Assembly: GCA_002364005.1 (NCBI GenBank)
Contig: DEXG01000039.1
Coordinates: 61,563 to 125,562, forward strand
Reading direction: 5' to 3'
From: Phycisphaerales bacterium UBA3190
GTDB taxonomy: Bacteria > Planctomycetota > Phycisphaerae > Phycisphaerales > UBA1924
Length of the DNA stretch: 64,000 nucleotides
In this document: one piece after another, positions 18,768-26,959 of the stretch
Position numbering within the stretch: position 1 is the first letter of the stretch
Layout of the letters: each line of letters opens with the position of its first letter
Position numbers and translations under genes: made by a program
Notes under the pieces: generated by a model
Told to the model about the DNA's origin: nothing
Databases searched by the model: none
What the model saw: the letters and a program-made list of their open reading frames with translations, nothing else

Positions 18768-19256
18768 TCAGCGTACCCGTCGGCGCGGCGTGGAGTACGA
18801 GCCCGATGAACGGTGACGGCGCGAGCCCGATACCGTCCGGTCGCGGCTGGGGTAGGCGTACGAGTCCGGGTTGCGGCTGGTCGAGAAGTATGCCCGGTCA
18901 CCGAGCGATGGACGCTCAGGCAACGACCAGTTGTACCAGCCGGCGGTCGGGTCCGGGTTGCCCACGCCCAGGTCATCATCACGCCGAGCGATCTGGGGTG
19001 CGACCTGACGCTGGTAGGCGTACCAGGCCGGGTCGGCCTCGGCACCGGGCGAGAAGATGACCGCGCTGCTGTCGCCCGAATGCGTCATCATCTGGGCTCG
19101 CTGGGCCTGTTGCTCATAGGGCAGGGTGTCCCACTCGGGCACATCACGCCGGGCGTGACCGCCCGAGCTGGCGCAGCCAACGAGCATCACGGTGGCCAGC
19201 GCGGGGAGCGTGGCCAATGCCACGCGACGATTCAGGATCTTCAGTTGGGGTGCCAT
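18768..19256 (-). CDS. small lipoprotein, unknown
   Basis: 162 residues from ATG 19256. A basic N-terminus, a hydrophobic run and the lipobox MLVGC (Cys at about 28) mark a lipid-anchored exported protein. The mature part is short, hydrophilic and Ser/Arg/Tyr-rich, ending in an Arg/Ser repeat-like tail (SGSRRHRSSGSYSTPRRRVR), with a YxxxQRQVAPQIARR segment in the middle. No family recognised. No clear Shine-Dalgarno. It is convergent with the fibro-slime gene across the terminator. Confidence 0.6.
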   Translation of the reverse strand: MAPQLKILNRRVALATLPALATVMLVGCASSGGHARRDVPEWDTLPYEQQAQRAQMMTHSGDSSAVIFSPGAEADPAWYAYQRQVAPQIARRDDDLGVGNPDPTAGWYNWSLPERPSLGDRAYFSTSRNPDSYAYPSRDRTVSGSRRHRSSGSYSTPRRRVR

Positions 19257-19370
19257 ACACCTATACACAACCACAAAGCGGCCGTTTCTGCCAACAAACT
19301 CCGCAGATCTTGCGCCGGGACCGGCCAGCGGGCCCAGAGAGGCCCACTTATCGGGTGGATCGCGGGTGGT

Positions 19371-20411
19371 TCAGCGTCCGAACAACCGATCCACCCGGGC
19401 CCGGCTCTGGGTGAGCCGCTCCTCGCCGTGGGGGATCCGTCCGGATCCGATCGCCTTGGCGATCGCGTCGGCGATGCGCACCGGGGCCTCGGGCTCGCGA
19501 TACCCCGGCGCGTTGAGCCCATCGATCACCAGGTCGCACCCAGCCGAGATGGCCATGGCTGCGCTGCGTCCATCGCCGTACTGGTCCATAACCGCGCGCA
19601 TGTCCAGCGAGTCGCTGATGATCACGCCCTCGAAGCCCAGCATCGAACGCAGCGCCCCGCTCAGGTGGGCCGACGAGAGCGACGCGGGCAGTCGCTCATC
19701 CACCCGCTTGTCAATCAGGTGCCCGGGCATCACCGCGATCTCATCCCCGAAGCATTCAATCAGCGAGGCAAAGACGCGGGTCTCGTCGGGCGTGTGGGTC
19801 TGGGTGATGTCGCACATGCCCAGGTGCGAGTCGATCAATGATGAGCCGTGCCCCGGGAAGTGCTTGATGCAGCACCGCACGCCCTCGTCCATGTGCCCCT
19901 GGATCATGATGGAAGCGCAGCGCACCGCTTTGTCGTGATCCACCCCAAACGAGCGTCCCTTCTCCGCGATGATCGGGCTGTGGGGCTCGACCGCCAGGTC
20001 CACGCACGGGGCCAGGTTCAGGTCGATCCCCAGGCGTTTGAGCTGCTTGGCTTGGCGCTGGGCGTACTGACGCTGGTCGATCTCTTCCCAGCTGGCAAAC
20101 TCCTCGGCACTCACGCTGGGCAGGAACCCTTGCTCCTGCTTGAGTCGGCTCACCTGCCCGCCCTCCTGATCGATCGCGACGATCAGGTCCTCGCCCAGCT
20201 CGTGGCGGAGGTCGGCGATGAACTTCTCCAGCTGCTCGGGGCTGAGCACATTGCGCGGGTGGTTGCCCGCGATGTCGTGGTCGAAGAGGACGATCCCCTT
20301 GCAGTGGATTCCGGTGAGGGCTTCCAGATCGGACCGCGTCTCGCTCTGGTTGACGCTGCACCCACGAATCCCGAGCATGAGCGATGCCCCGATGAGTTCC
20401 GCCAGCGTCAT
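19371..20411 (-). CDS. nagZ: glycoside hydrolase family 3 beta-N-acetylhexosaminidase
   Basis: 346 residues. NagZ removes GlcNAc from GlcNAc-anhydroMurNAc during cell-wall recycling. The fingerprint KHFPGHG (183-189) followed by DSH (194-196) holds the general acid/base Asp-His pair unique to NagZ-type GH3 enzymes; the nucleophile is D267 in IISDSLDM. AIDQEGGQVSR near 79-89 is also conserved. No signal peptide, so a cytoplasmic enzyme. Its start overlaps the murQ stop by 4 bp, linking it to MurNAc-6-phosphate breakdown. C-terminal helix ends in DRLFGR; length is normal for single-domain NagZ. Confidence 0.93.
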   Translation of the reverse strand: MTLAELIGASLMLGIRGCSVNQSETRSDLEALTGIHCKGIVLFDHDIAGNHPRNVLSPEQLEKFIADLRHELGEDLIVAIDQEGGQVSRLKQEQGFLPSVSAEEFASWEEIDQRQYAQRQAKQLKRLGIDLNLAPCVDLAVEPHSPIIAEKGRSFGVDHDKAVRCASIMIQGHMDEGVRCCIKHFPGHGSSLIDSHLGMCDITQTHTPDETRVFASLIECFGDEIAVMPGHLIDKRVDERLPASLSSAHLSGALRSMLGFEGVIISDSLDMRAVMDQYGDGRSAAMAISAGCDLVIDGLNAPGYREPEAPVRIADAIAKAIGSGRIPHGEERLTQSRARVDRLFGR

Positions 20412-21349
20412 GCCCCGCCCCCGATGGTCTTCTCTCCGATGATCTTGGACAGGTGCCCGCCCGCCTGCATGATCAGTTGCTCGGCCTCGTCGCGATCCAC
20501 GCCCCGCGATTGCATCACGATCGCGTGCTTCACGCTGTTGTCCGCCGCGTCAAGCAGGGCAAGCGAGCGTTCCCGATCCAAGCCGCAGATCGTCGAGATG
20601 ATCCGGGCCGCCCGGTCCCGCAGCTTGTCGTTGCTGGCCCGCAGGTCCACCATCATGTTGGAATAGCACTTACCCAGCCCGACCATCGCGCCGGTGCTGA
20701 TCATATTGAGCACCATCTTCGTCGCCGTCCCCGCCTTCATGCGGGTCGAGCCGGTCAGCACCTCGGGCCCTGTCTCGATCGCCATCAGCACATCGCACCA
20801 GTCCGGGCGTTCGATGGGCGTGCAGGTCAGCAGCCCGGTGCTGGCGCCGAGTGACTTGGCCAGCTCGACCCCGCCCAGGACATACGGCGTGGTACCGCCG
20901 GCCGCGATGCCGAGCACCGAATCGTGCTTGCCCACATCAAGCTCTTTCAATGCCTCGTGGGCACCGTCGGGTTCGTCCTCGCGATGTTCCGATGAGACCC
21001 GCAGGGCCCGGTCGCCGCCGGCGATGAGGCCGACCACCTGTTCAGGGGCACTGCGAAAAGTGGGGGGGCACTCCGAGGCGTCCAGCACCCCCAGCCGCCC
21101 GCTCGTTCCCGCGCCCAGATAGATCAGACGCCCGCCCGCGCTCAGCGAGGCAATCACCCGATCGGTGAACGCGGCGATATGCTCGATCTGCGCTCGCACC
21201 GCGCCGGCGATCGTGGCGTCTTCATCGTTGATGAGATTGAGCACCCCGAGGGTACTCATCGCGTCCAGGTCCAGCGATCGTTCGTTGCGCTGCTCGGTCA
21301 GCAGGTGCCCGCGATCGGGTGGGGACGAACTGGGCGCGTGATCGGACAC
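20408..21349 (-). CDS. murQ: N-acetylmuramic acid 6-phosphate etherase
   Basis: 313 residues. MurQ cleaves the lactyl ether of MurNAc-6-phosphate, giving GlcNAc-6-phosphate. It is a SIS-domain protein; the phospho-sugar loop is YLGAGTSGRLGVLDASECPPTF with E93 at the position of the catalytic Glu of the E. coli enzyme. Also conserved are IAGGDRALRV, GIAAGGTTPYVLGG, TGSTRMKAGTATKMVLNMIST and the final VKHAIVMQ. The gene overlaps nagZ by 4 bp. No MurNAc kinase or anhMurNAc kinase gene is adjacent, so the substrate-producing step must be encoded elsewhere. Confidence 0.95.
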   Translation of the reverse strand: MSDHAPSSSPPDRGHLLTEQRNERSLDLDAMSTLGVLNLINDEDATIAGAVRAQIEHIAAFTDRVIASLSAGGRLIYLGAGTSGRLGVLDASECPPTFRSAPEQVVGLIAGGDRALRVSSEHREDEPDGAHEALKELDVGKHDSVLGIAAGGTTPYVLGGVELAKSLGASTGLLTCTPIERPDWCDVLMAIETGPEVLTGSTRMKAGTATKMVLNMISTGAMVGLGKCYSNMMVDLRASNDKLRDRAARIISTICGLDRERSLALLDAADNSVKHAIVMQSRGVDRDEAEQLIMQAGGHLSKIIGEKTIGGGA

Positions 21350-21368
21350 GCAAACATCCTAGCGGTTT

Positions 21369-22028
21369 TCATGCCGCCGCGTTGTGGCTCGATGACCCCA
21401 GCAGGTCTGTCCGCATCCAGTCCCATCGCTCCTGCACCCGCTCCTTGCTCCCGAGGACCGAGCTGGCTCGGGCGGGGTGGGGCATGGCGTACACGGGCAG
21501 CCCGTCGAAGCGCGACGGGCAGCGGTACTTCAACGCGTGGGATAGCGGGATGTGCTCGCGTTCATCTGCGTGATGGCACAGATCCCACGCGGCAGAACCC
21601 ATGCACGCGATCGCGCTCAGGTTGGGCATGTGCTCAATCGTGAACCGGAGCACCTCGCTGAGATGCTCACGCATGTGCGACCAGCCCGGGAGCCCCGAGT
21701 TGGAATCACCGACCTTGAGCATGCCCGCCAGCGCCGAGGCGTAGAGCATCCCGCAATCGAAGCCGCGGGTGTGCAGTTCCAGACTCCTGTTGGTGATCAT
21801 CGCCGGGTTGTGCGCGAATAGCCGCTCACGCCCCTCGCTGATCCGCCGCTCGACATCATCAGTGCAACAGAAGTCCTGCCCAAGCAGCAGCAGCTCTCCG
21901 TCCCAGTCGCCGAACATCGATTCGGTGCCATACAGGCGGGACTCTTCGGGGACATACTCGTAGATATTGCGAAAACGCCCCTTGGGGCAGCGGTAGTCGC
22001 GGATCCAGTCAGGAATCGGGGGTGTCAT
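21369..22028 (-). CDS. possible uracil-DNA-glycosylase superfamily protein
   Basis: 219 residues from ATG 22028; the longer frame to 22082 would run into the tRNA gene. The order of landmarks fits the uracil-DNA glycosylase fold: a strand with a polar end (GELLLLGQDFCC, about 60-71, motif-1 position), a central helical part, the strand IACMGSAAWDLC, and a late MPHPARAS loop where motif 2 (HPS/HPAR) is expected. Motif 1 lacks the usual GxDP. No Fe-S cysteine set is obvious. It follows the tRNA gene on the same strand and precedes murQ by 19 bp. Function tentative. Confidence 0.45.
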   Translation of the reverse strand: MTPPIPDWIRDYRCPKGRFRNIYEYVPEESRLYGTESMFGDWDGELLLLGQDFCCTDDVERRISEGRERLFAHNPAMITNRSLELHTRGFDCGMLYASALAGMLKVGDSNSGLPGWSHMREHLSEVLRFTIEHMPNLSAIACMGSAAWDLCHHADEREHIPLSHALKYRCPSRFDGLPVYAMPHPARASSVLGSKERVQERWDWMRTDLLGSSSHNAAA

Positions 22029-22079
22029 ACCCAAGACCTCGACGGTTCGATCCGCTTGATCGAGCAGAATCAGAGAAAA

Positions 22080-22153
22080 CACCCCCGGCAGGGCTCGAAC
22101 CTGCGACCTGCGCTTTAGGAAAGCGCTGCTCTATCCAGCTGAGCTACGAGGGC
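22080..22153 (-). tRNA. tRNA-Arg (anticodon CCU)
   Basis: A complete cloverleaf on the minus strand: acceptor GCCCTCG with CGGGGGT (two G-U type pairs, including position 1-72), D arm GCTC/GAGC, anticodon stem GCGCT/AGCGC around loop TTCCTAA giving anticodon CCU, a variable loop, and T arm GCAGG/CCTGC with TTCGAGC. The 3' CCA is not encoded. It reads AGG codons, rare in this GC-rich genome. Confidence 0.92.
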
Positions 22154-22162
22154 ATCCGATCA

Positions 22163-22191
22163 AGTGTACTCCGATAAGCTGTACATGAGAA
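22163..22191 (-). promoter_or_regulatory. candidate promoter of tRNA-Arg
   Basis: Minus strand: TTCTCA, 17-bp spacer, TACACT, placing the start of transcription a few bases before the tRNA. Both boxes match only partly to the sigma-70 consensus. Confidence 0.45.
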
Positions 22192-22248
22192 GCCTCCCCC
22201 CGGATCGTGTTGAATCGGATCTCGCTTGTTCGTCGAACCCGTCCATCC

Positions 22249-23217
22249 ATGCAGCCCCGCCCCATCCAACAACCCGTGCCCGCCTGGCTCCGACGCACCC
22301 TCGTCCTCGCTGGGCTTTACAACATCTTCTGGGGCGCCTGGGTGATCCTTTTCCCCGCGTCGCTCTTCGCCATCATGGACCTGCCCAGCCCCACATACCC
22401 CGCGATCTGGCAATGCGTAGGCATGATCGTCGGGGTCTACGGCATCGGGTACCTCATCGCCGCCCGTGATCCCCTCACACACTGGCCCATCATTCTCGTT
22501 GGGCTCCTCGGGAAAGTCCTCGGCCCGATCGGCTTCGTCTATGCATCGCTGATCACCGGCGAACTGCCAATCCAGTTCATCTGGACCATCATCCCCAACG
22601 ATCTGATCTGGTGGGTGCCATTCACCATGATGCTCGTCCTCGCCGCGAAGTATCATCAGGGGCTCAACGACACGGGAGACGCCACCATGAACCTCCAGGA
22701 CGCGATCCAATCCCACCACGATCAGCACGGCACAACCCTCGCAGATCTCTCCGATCAGTCCCCCGTGATGCTCGTCTTCCTGCGCCACCTCGGCTGCACC
22801 TTCTGCATGGAAACGCTCCAGGACCTCAGGGCCCAGCGCGGTCAGATCGAGGCCAGCGGGATTCGTCCGGTGCTCGTGCACATGAGCGACGATGCCGCGG
22901 CTCAGCGCCAGTTCGCCAAGTACACCCTCGACGATCTCCCCCGCATCTCCGACCCGGATCAGGACCTATACCGCGCCTTCGAACTCAAGCGGGGCTCGCT
23001 CTGGCAGCTCGTCGGCCCGCGCGTCTGGTTCCAGGGGATCCGCGCCATGTTCCGAGGCAATGGCGTGGGCAAGCTCCAGGGCGACGGCTTCCAGATGCCC
23101 GGCGTGTTCATCGTCCACAAGGGCAAGATCGTCCAGAGCTTCAAGCACACCGCCGCGGGCGATCGGCCCGAGTACGCGTGCATGTCGGACGCATGCAAGG
23201 TGCCCGAGACACCATGA
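22249..23217 (+). CDS. membrane-anchored SelL/AhpC-like thioredoxin-fold fusion protein
   Basis: 322 residues from ATG 22249. The N-terminal part (about 10-135) has four hydrophobic helices (LYNIFWGAWVILF, MIVGVYGIGYLIA, GLLGKVLGPIGFVY, WWVPFTMMLVLAAKY). The C-terminal part is a peroxiredoxin-like domain of the SelL/AhpC-TSA group: FLRHLGCTFCMETLQDL with C183 and C186, then VLVHMSDDAAAQRQF, a DPDQDLYRAFELKRGS segment and GVFIVHKGKIVQSF. In SelL the active site is often selenocysteine; here it is CxxC. The domain should face the cytoplasm or periplasm next to the membrane and reduce peroxides or disulfides (inference). Its stop overlaps the next gene (ATGA). Confidence 0.75.
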   Translation: MQPRPIQQPVPAWLRRTLVLAGLYNIFWGAWVILFPASLFAIMDLPSPTYPAIWQCVGMIVGVYGIGYLIAARDPLTHWPIILVGLLGKVLGPIGFVYASLITGELPIQFIWTIIPNDLIWWVPFTMMLVLAAKYHQGLNDTGDATMNLQDAIQSHHDQHGTTLADLSDQSPVMLVFLRHLGCTFCMETLQDLRAQRGQIEASGIRPVLVHMSDDAAAQRQFAKYTLDDLPRISDPDQDLYRAFELKRGSLWQLVGPRVWFQGIRAMFRGNGVGKLQGDGFQMPGVFIVHKGKIVQSFKHTAAGDRPEYACMSDACKVPETP

Positions 23218-23654
23218 ACGAATCCCTCGTCATGACGATCCTGCTCGTTCACGCGGGCAGCACCTGCGCGATGATGGGCCTGATCTGGTTCATCCAGATC
23301 GTGCACTACCCCCTGATGGCCCGCGTGGGTGCCCAGGATTACGCCCTCTACCAGCATGCCCACATGAGCCGCACGACCTTTGTTGTCGCCCCGCTCATGC
23401 TCATCGAGATGGCCACCGCGATCCTGCTCCTGTGGCTGCTGGGCCCCGATTCGTACCTGCTCACGATCGCGGGGCTGGTGATGCTTGTCCTGATCTGGAT
23501 TTCCACCGCCGCACTGCAGGTTCCGGCGCATAAGGGGCTGACCCAGGGCTTCGCCCAACGCGCCCATCGCCGTCTCGTGGCAACCAACTGGGTCCGGACG
23601 ATCCTGTGGAGTCTGCGGGCCATCCTTGCGTGCGTGTTGATCGTGATGAACTGA
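23214..23654 (+). CDS. four-helix integral membrane protein, unknown
   Basis: 146 residues starting with ATG 23214 inside the previous stop (4-bp overlap). Four transmembrane helices with the pattern VHAGSTCAMMGLIWFIQIVHYPLM, HMSRTTFVVAPLMLIEMATAILLL, a third at about 85-105, and one near the C-terminus. The WxxQIVHYPL / HxxR...PLMxIE arrangement recurs in an uncharacterised bacterial membrane family. The conserved His residues could bind heme or metal. Coupled to the SelL-like membrane protein, so a joint redox role is possible but unproven. Confidence 0.7.
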   Translation: MNESLVMTILLVHAGSTCAMMGLIWFIQIVHYPLMARVGAQDYALYQHAHMSRTTFVVAPLMLIEMATAILLLWLLGPDSYLLTIAGLVMLVLIWISTAALQVPAHKGLTQGFAQRAHRRLVATNWVRTILWSLRAILACVLIVMN

Positions 23655-23704
23655 CTACAATCTCCACCCCCTCCGGAACCCCCCGCGAGATATGGAGATA
23701 TCCC

Positions 23705-24808
23705 ATGAAGGCAGGCATCGTCGGTCTCCCCAATGTTGGCAAATCAACCCTCTTTAACGCGTTGACCAACGCTGGCGCGTTGGCCGCCAACTACCCCTTC
23801 GCGACGATCGACCCCAACATCGGTGTCGTCCCGATCCCCGATCCGCGCCTGGAGATCATCCAGTCCTATGTCAAGACCCAGAAGATCATCCCCGCTGCGC
23901 TGGAACTGGTCGATATCGCCGGGCTCGTCCGCGGGGCGTCCAAGGGTGAGGGCAAGGGCAACGCCTTCCTGGGCCACATCAAGGATGTCGACGCCATCGT
24001 TCAGGTTGTCCGTTGCTTCGAGAAGGCACCCGGGGGTGAGGACATCACCCATGTCGACGGCTCGGTCGATCCCATGCGTGACATTGAAACCATCGAGCTG
24101 GAGCTGATCCTCGCCGACCTCCAGACCTGCGAGAACGCCCTGCCCAAGGCCCAACGCAACACCCGTTCGGGCGACCGCGACGCCATCGCACGCGTGAAGG
24201 TGCTCGAGAAGATCATCCCCGTGCTCGAAGAGGGCAAGCCCGCCCGCTCGGTCGAGTTCACCGACCCCGAGCTGACCCGGGCCGTGCGGATGCTCAGTCT
24301 GATCACCACCAAGCCCATCCTCTACATCGCCAATGTCAGCGACGACGATCCCAACGGCGAGGGCGAGCTGGCCCAGCGCGTCAAGGCCCATGCCGAATCG
24401 GTCGGGTCGGAGATGGTCCCCGTCTGCGCCCGCATCGAGAGCGAGCTCTCGGAGCTGGACGACGAGGACAAAGCCGAGATGCTCGCCGATATGGGCATGG
24501 AAGAGCCCGCCCTGGCATCGCTGGCCCGGGCGGCCTATCGCCTGCTGGGCTACCAGTCCTACTACACCGCCGGCGAGAAGGAAGTCCGTGCCTGGACCGT
24601 CCCCATCGGCTGCAAGGCCCCCCAGGCGGCGGGCGTGATCCACACCGACTTCGAGAAGGGCTTCATCCGCGTCGAGTGCTACAGCGTCGATGACCTGATC
24701 GAGTACGAGAGCGAGAAGGCCATCAAGGAAGCCGGCAAGCTCCGCATCGAGGGCAAGGAATACACCATGCGCGACGCGGATGTGTGCCACTTCCTGTTCA
24801 GTCGCTGA
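23705..24808 (+). CDS. ychF: redox-regulated ATPase YchF
   Basis: 367 residues from ATG 23705 with GGAG at 23694-23697. YchF (Ola1) is an Obg-family protein that prefers ATP over GTP. The P-loop is GLPNVGKSTLFNALT (about 6-20), switch II is DIAGLVRGASKGEGKGNAFL, the altered G4 region reads ANVSDDDP, and the C-terminal TGS-like domain starts at FFTAGEKE-equivalent YYTAGEKEVRAWT and ends with MRDADVCHFLFSR. It associates with ribosomes and responds to oxidative stress. Single gene, 50 bp after the membrane protein gene. Confidence 0.96.
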   Translation: MKAGIVGLPNVGKSTLFNALTNAGALAANYPFATIDPNIGVVPIPDPRLEIIQSYVKTQKIIPAALELVDIAGLVRGASKGEGKGNAFLGHIKDVDAIVQVVRCFEKAPGGEDITHVDGSVDPMRDIETIELELILADLQTCENALPKAQRNTRSGDRDAIARVKVLEKIIPVLEEGKPARSVEFTDPELTRAVRMLSLITTKPILYIANVSDDDPNGEGELAQRVKAHAESVGSEMVPVCARIESELSELDDEDKAEMLADMGMEEPALASLARAAYRLLGYQSYYTAGEKEVRAWTVPIGCKAPQAAGVIHTDFEKGFIRVECYSVDDLIEYESEKAIKEAGKLRIEGKEYTMRDADVCHFLFSR

Positions 24809-24841
24809 TCGCGTCGAGTCTTGGTGCCCGGACGCGGCTGC

Positions 24842-25123
24842 TCACCTCGACCGCCTCGAGGCCTCCGCGTTGCCGCTCGACCCAAGGTCATACAGCACCG
24901 CAAAGACCATCCCGATGATCCACAGCGGGGAGAACTCGCCGCTGGCGTAGACATGGCAGAGCCCGAAGGTCAGCGTCGTCGCGGGGAGGAAGAAGAAGCC
25001 CAGCAGCGGGATGAGCCACCCGTTCCACGGGTCGGACTTGGCGAAGGTGCCCGTGATCCAGTACACGAACAGCAGCACACGCGGCATCAGCAGCGTTCCC
25101 AGTACCAGCAGGCATCCACGCAT
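24842..25123 (-). CDS. small membrane protein, unknown
   Basis: 93 residues from ATG 25123 with AAGGGA 8-9 nt upstream. Three hydrophobic stretches: CLLVLGTLLMPRVLLFVYWI, WLIPLLGFFFLPATTLTF and PLWIIGMVFAVLYDL, with conserved-looking Pro residues, and a basic tail ASRRSR. The shape resembles small bacterial membrane proteins predicted in many genomes without known function. A -10-like TACACT at 25152-25157 would give a leader of about 22 nt. Convergent with ychF across 33 bp. Confidence 0.6.
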   Translation of the reverse strand: MRGCLLVLGTLLMPRVLLFVYWITGTFAKSDPWNGWLIPLLGFFFLPATTLTFGLCHVYASGEFSPLWIIGMVFAVLYDLGSSGNAEASRRSR

Positions 25124-25340
25124 CGGTTTTCCCTTTCGTCAGACCACCAAGAGTGTAGCACGCGGGGGTGTTTCCCCTGCGCCCGAGCCCGTGTCGGGTG
25201 GATCAGACGATCGGTGGTCGATATTGGACAAATGAACCTCCGAAGCGTTGGACGGGTGTCCGATACGCACCATGTCGAAGGTTCCGCGCGTCTGTGGCGT
25301 GTGCCGCACGCGGGGCCTGCTACGAAAAAGGAGGCTCATC

Positions 25341-25805
25341 ATGAGCACCATCTCCAGTGTTGGCTCCACCGCCAGCACCTATCAGGCGCAATCGGTGCAG
25401 CAGCAGCAGCAGCAGCCGAAGGGCCAGCGTCCCGCCGGGCCACCCCCGGGTGCGCAGGAACAGTTCACCAGTGTTGCCGAGTCCTTCGGGCTCAGCAGTG
25501 CTGAGGCATCATCGCTCTTTGGCGAGATTGATTCGGTCATGCAGGATGCGATCGAGTCGGGCGCCAGCCGCGCGGATGTCCAGAGTTCGATCGAGTCGAT
25601 CCTCGAGGAGAACGGGATCGACGCCGACGAGTTCAAGGCCCAGATGGACGAGGCCTTTGCCGCATCGGGTCAGCGCCGCCCGCAGGGCCGGCCCCCGAGC
25701 TTCGGTGGCGACGATTCATCTGATGACTCGTCTTCCATCGCGCTTAGTATCGCTGATTCGATCAAGAACCTGCCCACAGGGTCGATTCTCGACTTTGATG
25801 CCTGA
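25341..25805 (+). CDS. low-complexity helical protein, unknown
   Basis: 154 residues with a very strong AAGGAGG (25327-25333) before ATG 25341. No signal peptide or membrane helix. The N-terminus is Ser/Thr-rich followed by a run of Gln (about 21-27) and Pro/Gly; the middle (about 45-110) is an acidic helical region (LSSAEASSLFGEIDSVMQDA, then SSIESILEENGIDADEFKAQ) that resembles two helical hairpins; the C-terminus is Asp/Ser-rich and ends in ILDFDA. No family recognised. Stands alone, convergent with the AraC regulator. Confidence 0.6.
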   Translation: MSTISSVGSTASTYQAQSVQQQQQQPKGQRPAGPPPGAQEQFTSVAESFGLSSAEASSLFGEIDSVMQDAIESGASRADVQSSIESILEENGIDADEFKAQMDEAFAASGQRRPQGRPPSFGGDDSSDDSSSIALSIADSIKNLPTGSILDFDA

Positions 25806-25843
25806 GCTTGTTTCATCTGCATGTTGAGTGCGGCGGAGCCGCT

Positions 25844-26842
25844 TCAATTTGCTGCGGCCAGTTTCGTCTGGTTCCGGTACTCACCCGGCGAGATGCCAAA
25901 CGATCGTTTGAACGCGGCCCCGAAGGCCGTGTCCGATCCGTACCCCAGCCCGCAACCGATCTCACGGATCGACATGCTCGTCATACTGAGCATGTCCTTT
26001 GCCGCGTTCATGCGCAGCTCACGCAGGTGCGACGCGGGCGATACACCCAGCAGGGACATGAAGCGCGCGTGAAAGCCGCTGCGCGAGAGCCCGGATTCGA
26101 GCGCGAGACGCTCAACACTCCAGTCGTGCCCCAGACGCGAACGCATCAGGGCCAGCACCGGGCCGATGTGCGGGTCTTGCAGCGCCCGCACAGAGCTGCC
26201 CGTTGGCGGGGTCTTGGTCAGGTGTGCCCGGATCGCCTCCACGACGATCAACGCGATATGGCGGTTGATGCTCGCCCGATCACCTGGGCGATCGGTGCGT
26301 GCCTCGTTGCTCAGCCAGTCCACGCAGTGCGACAGACTCCGCTGCTCGTCATCATCCCATCGCAGGTGCAGCACCGGGGGCAGCATCTTGCGCACGAACG
26401 CGTCTTGAGGGCCCGCGAAGCGGATCGCGGCCCCGAGGTGCTCGGCAGCGACCGGGCCCTCGTTGCTGTCAAACCCGCGGTGCGTCCGCATCTGCCCCGG
26501 TTCGAGCATGTCGGTGATCGGCTGGGTTTCGGAGTCCTCGCTGGTGCGGAGCGTGAAGCGATCGCCGCTGAGCACGATGAGCAGGTCGCCCGCTTGCAGC
26601 TCGATGCGCCGATTGCCCGGCTCGAGTTCAAAGATCAGGGAGCCGGCGCGCATGGCGATCAGCCCGCCGCCGGCGACGGGGATCTCGACCCCGAAGGGGT
26701 CGCTCAGGCGCGAGAGGCCCGCGAACCAGGCCTCGATACGCAGCTGGTCGAGCACCTCAGAGACAGCGTCCCCCGCCAGACTCGCTGGCGAGGCGCCGTT
26801 TGATGTTGCCCATTCGAAGACGGGATCTTTCGCCATGCCCAT
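25844..26842 (-). CDS. AraC-family transcriptional regulator with cupin N-terminus
   Basis: 332 residues (ATG 26842; ATG 26836 equally possible, no clear ribosome-binding site). The N-terminal half has the AraC cupin-6 layout: SDPFGVEIPVAGGGLIAMRAG, a strand pair ELQAGDLLIVLSGDRFTL and a bridging helix IRAHL. The C-terminal AraC/XylS domain (about 220-325) holds two helix-turn-helix units: VERLALESGLSRSGFHARF, LLGVSPASHLRELRM, then IREIGCGLGYGSDTAFGAAF. Such regulators often control a nearby dehydrogenase or transporter; none is divergently next to it here, so the target is unknown. Confidence 0.92.
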   Translation of the reverse strand: MGMAKDPVFEWATSNGASPASLAGDAVSEVLDQLRIEAWFAGLSRLSDPFGVEIPVAGGGLIAMRAGSLIFELEPGNRRIELQAGDLLIVLSGDRFTLRTSEDSETQPITDMLEPGQMRTHRGFDSNEGPVAAEHLGAAIRFAGPQDAFVRKMLPPVLHLRWDDDEQRSLSHCVDWLSNEARTDRPGDRASINRHIALIVVEAIRAHLTKTPPTGSSVRALQDPHIGPVLALMRSRLGHDWSVERLALESGLSRSGFHARFMSLLGVSPASHLRELRMNAAKDMLSMTSMSIREIGCGLGYGSDTAFGAAFKRSFGISPGEYRNQTKLAAAN

Positions 26843-26901
26843 AGAACGAAAGCGTTTCCCTTCTATTGCCCGGTAAATCCCCTATTCACACACAGATCAA
26901 A

Positions 26902-26931
26902 GAAAAACGCACCCGCCAGTGCGGGTGCGTT
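26902..26931 (-). terminator. rho-independent terminator of the Bax-inhibitor gene
   Basis: Minus strand: AACGCACCCGC, loop ACTG, GCGGGTGCGTT, continuing in a T-rich run TTTTTCTTT. A perfect 11-bp stem 28 bp after the stop codon. Confidence 0.9.
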
Positions 26932-26959
26932 GAGGAGATCGTGTTTCAAGCTGGCCCGA

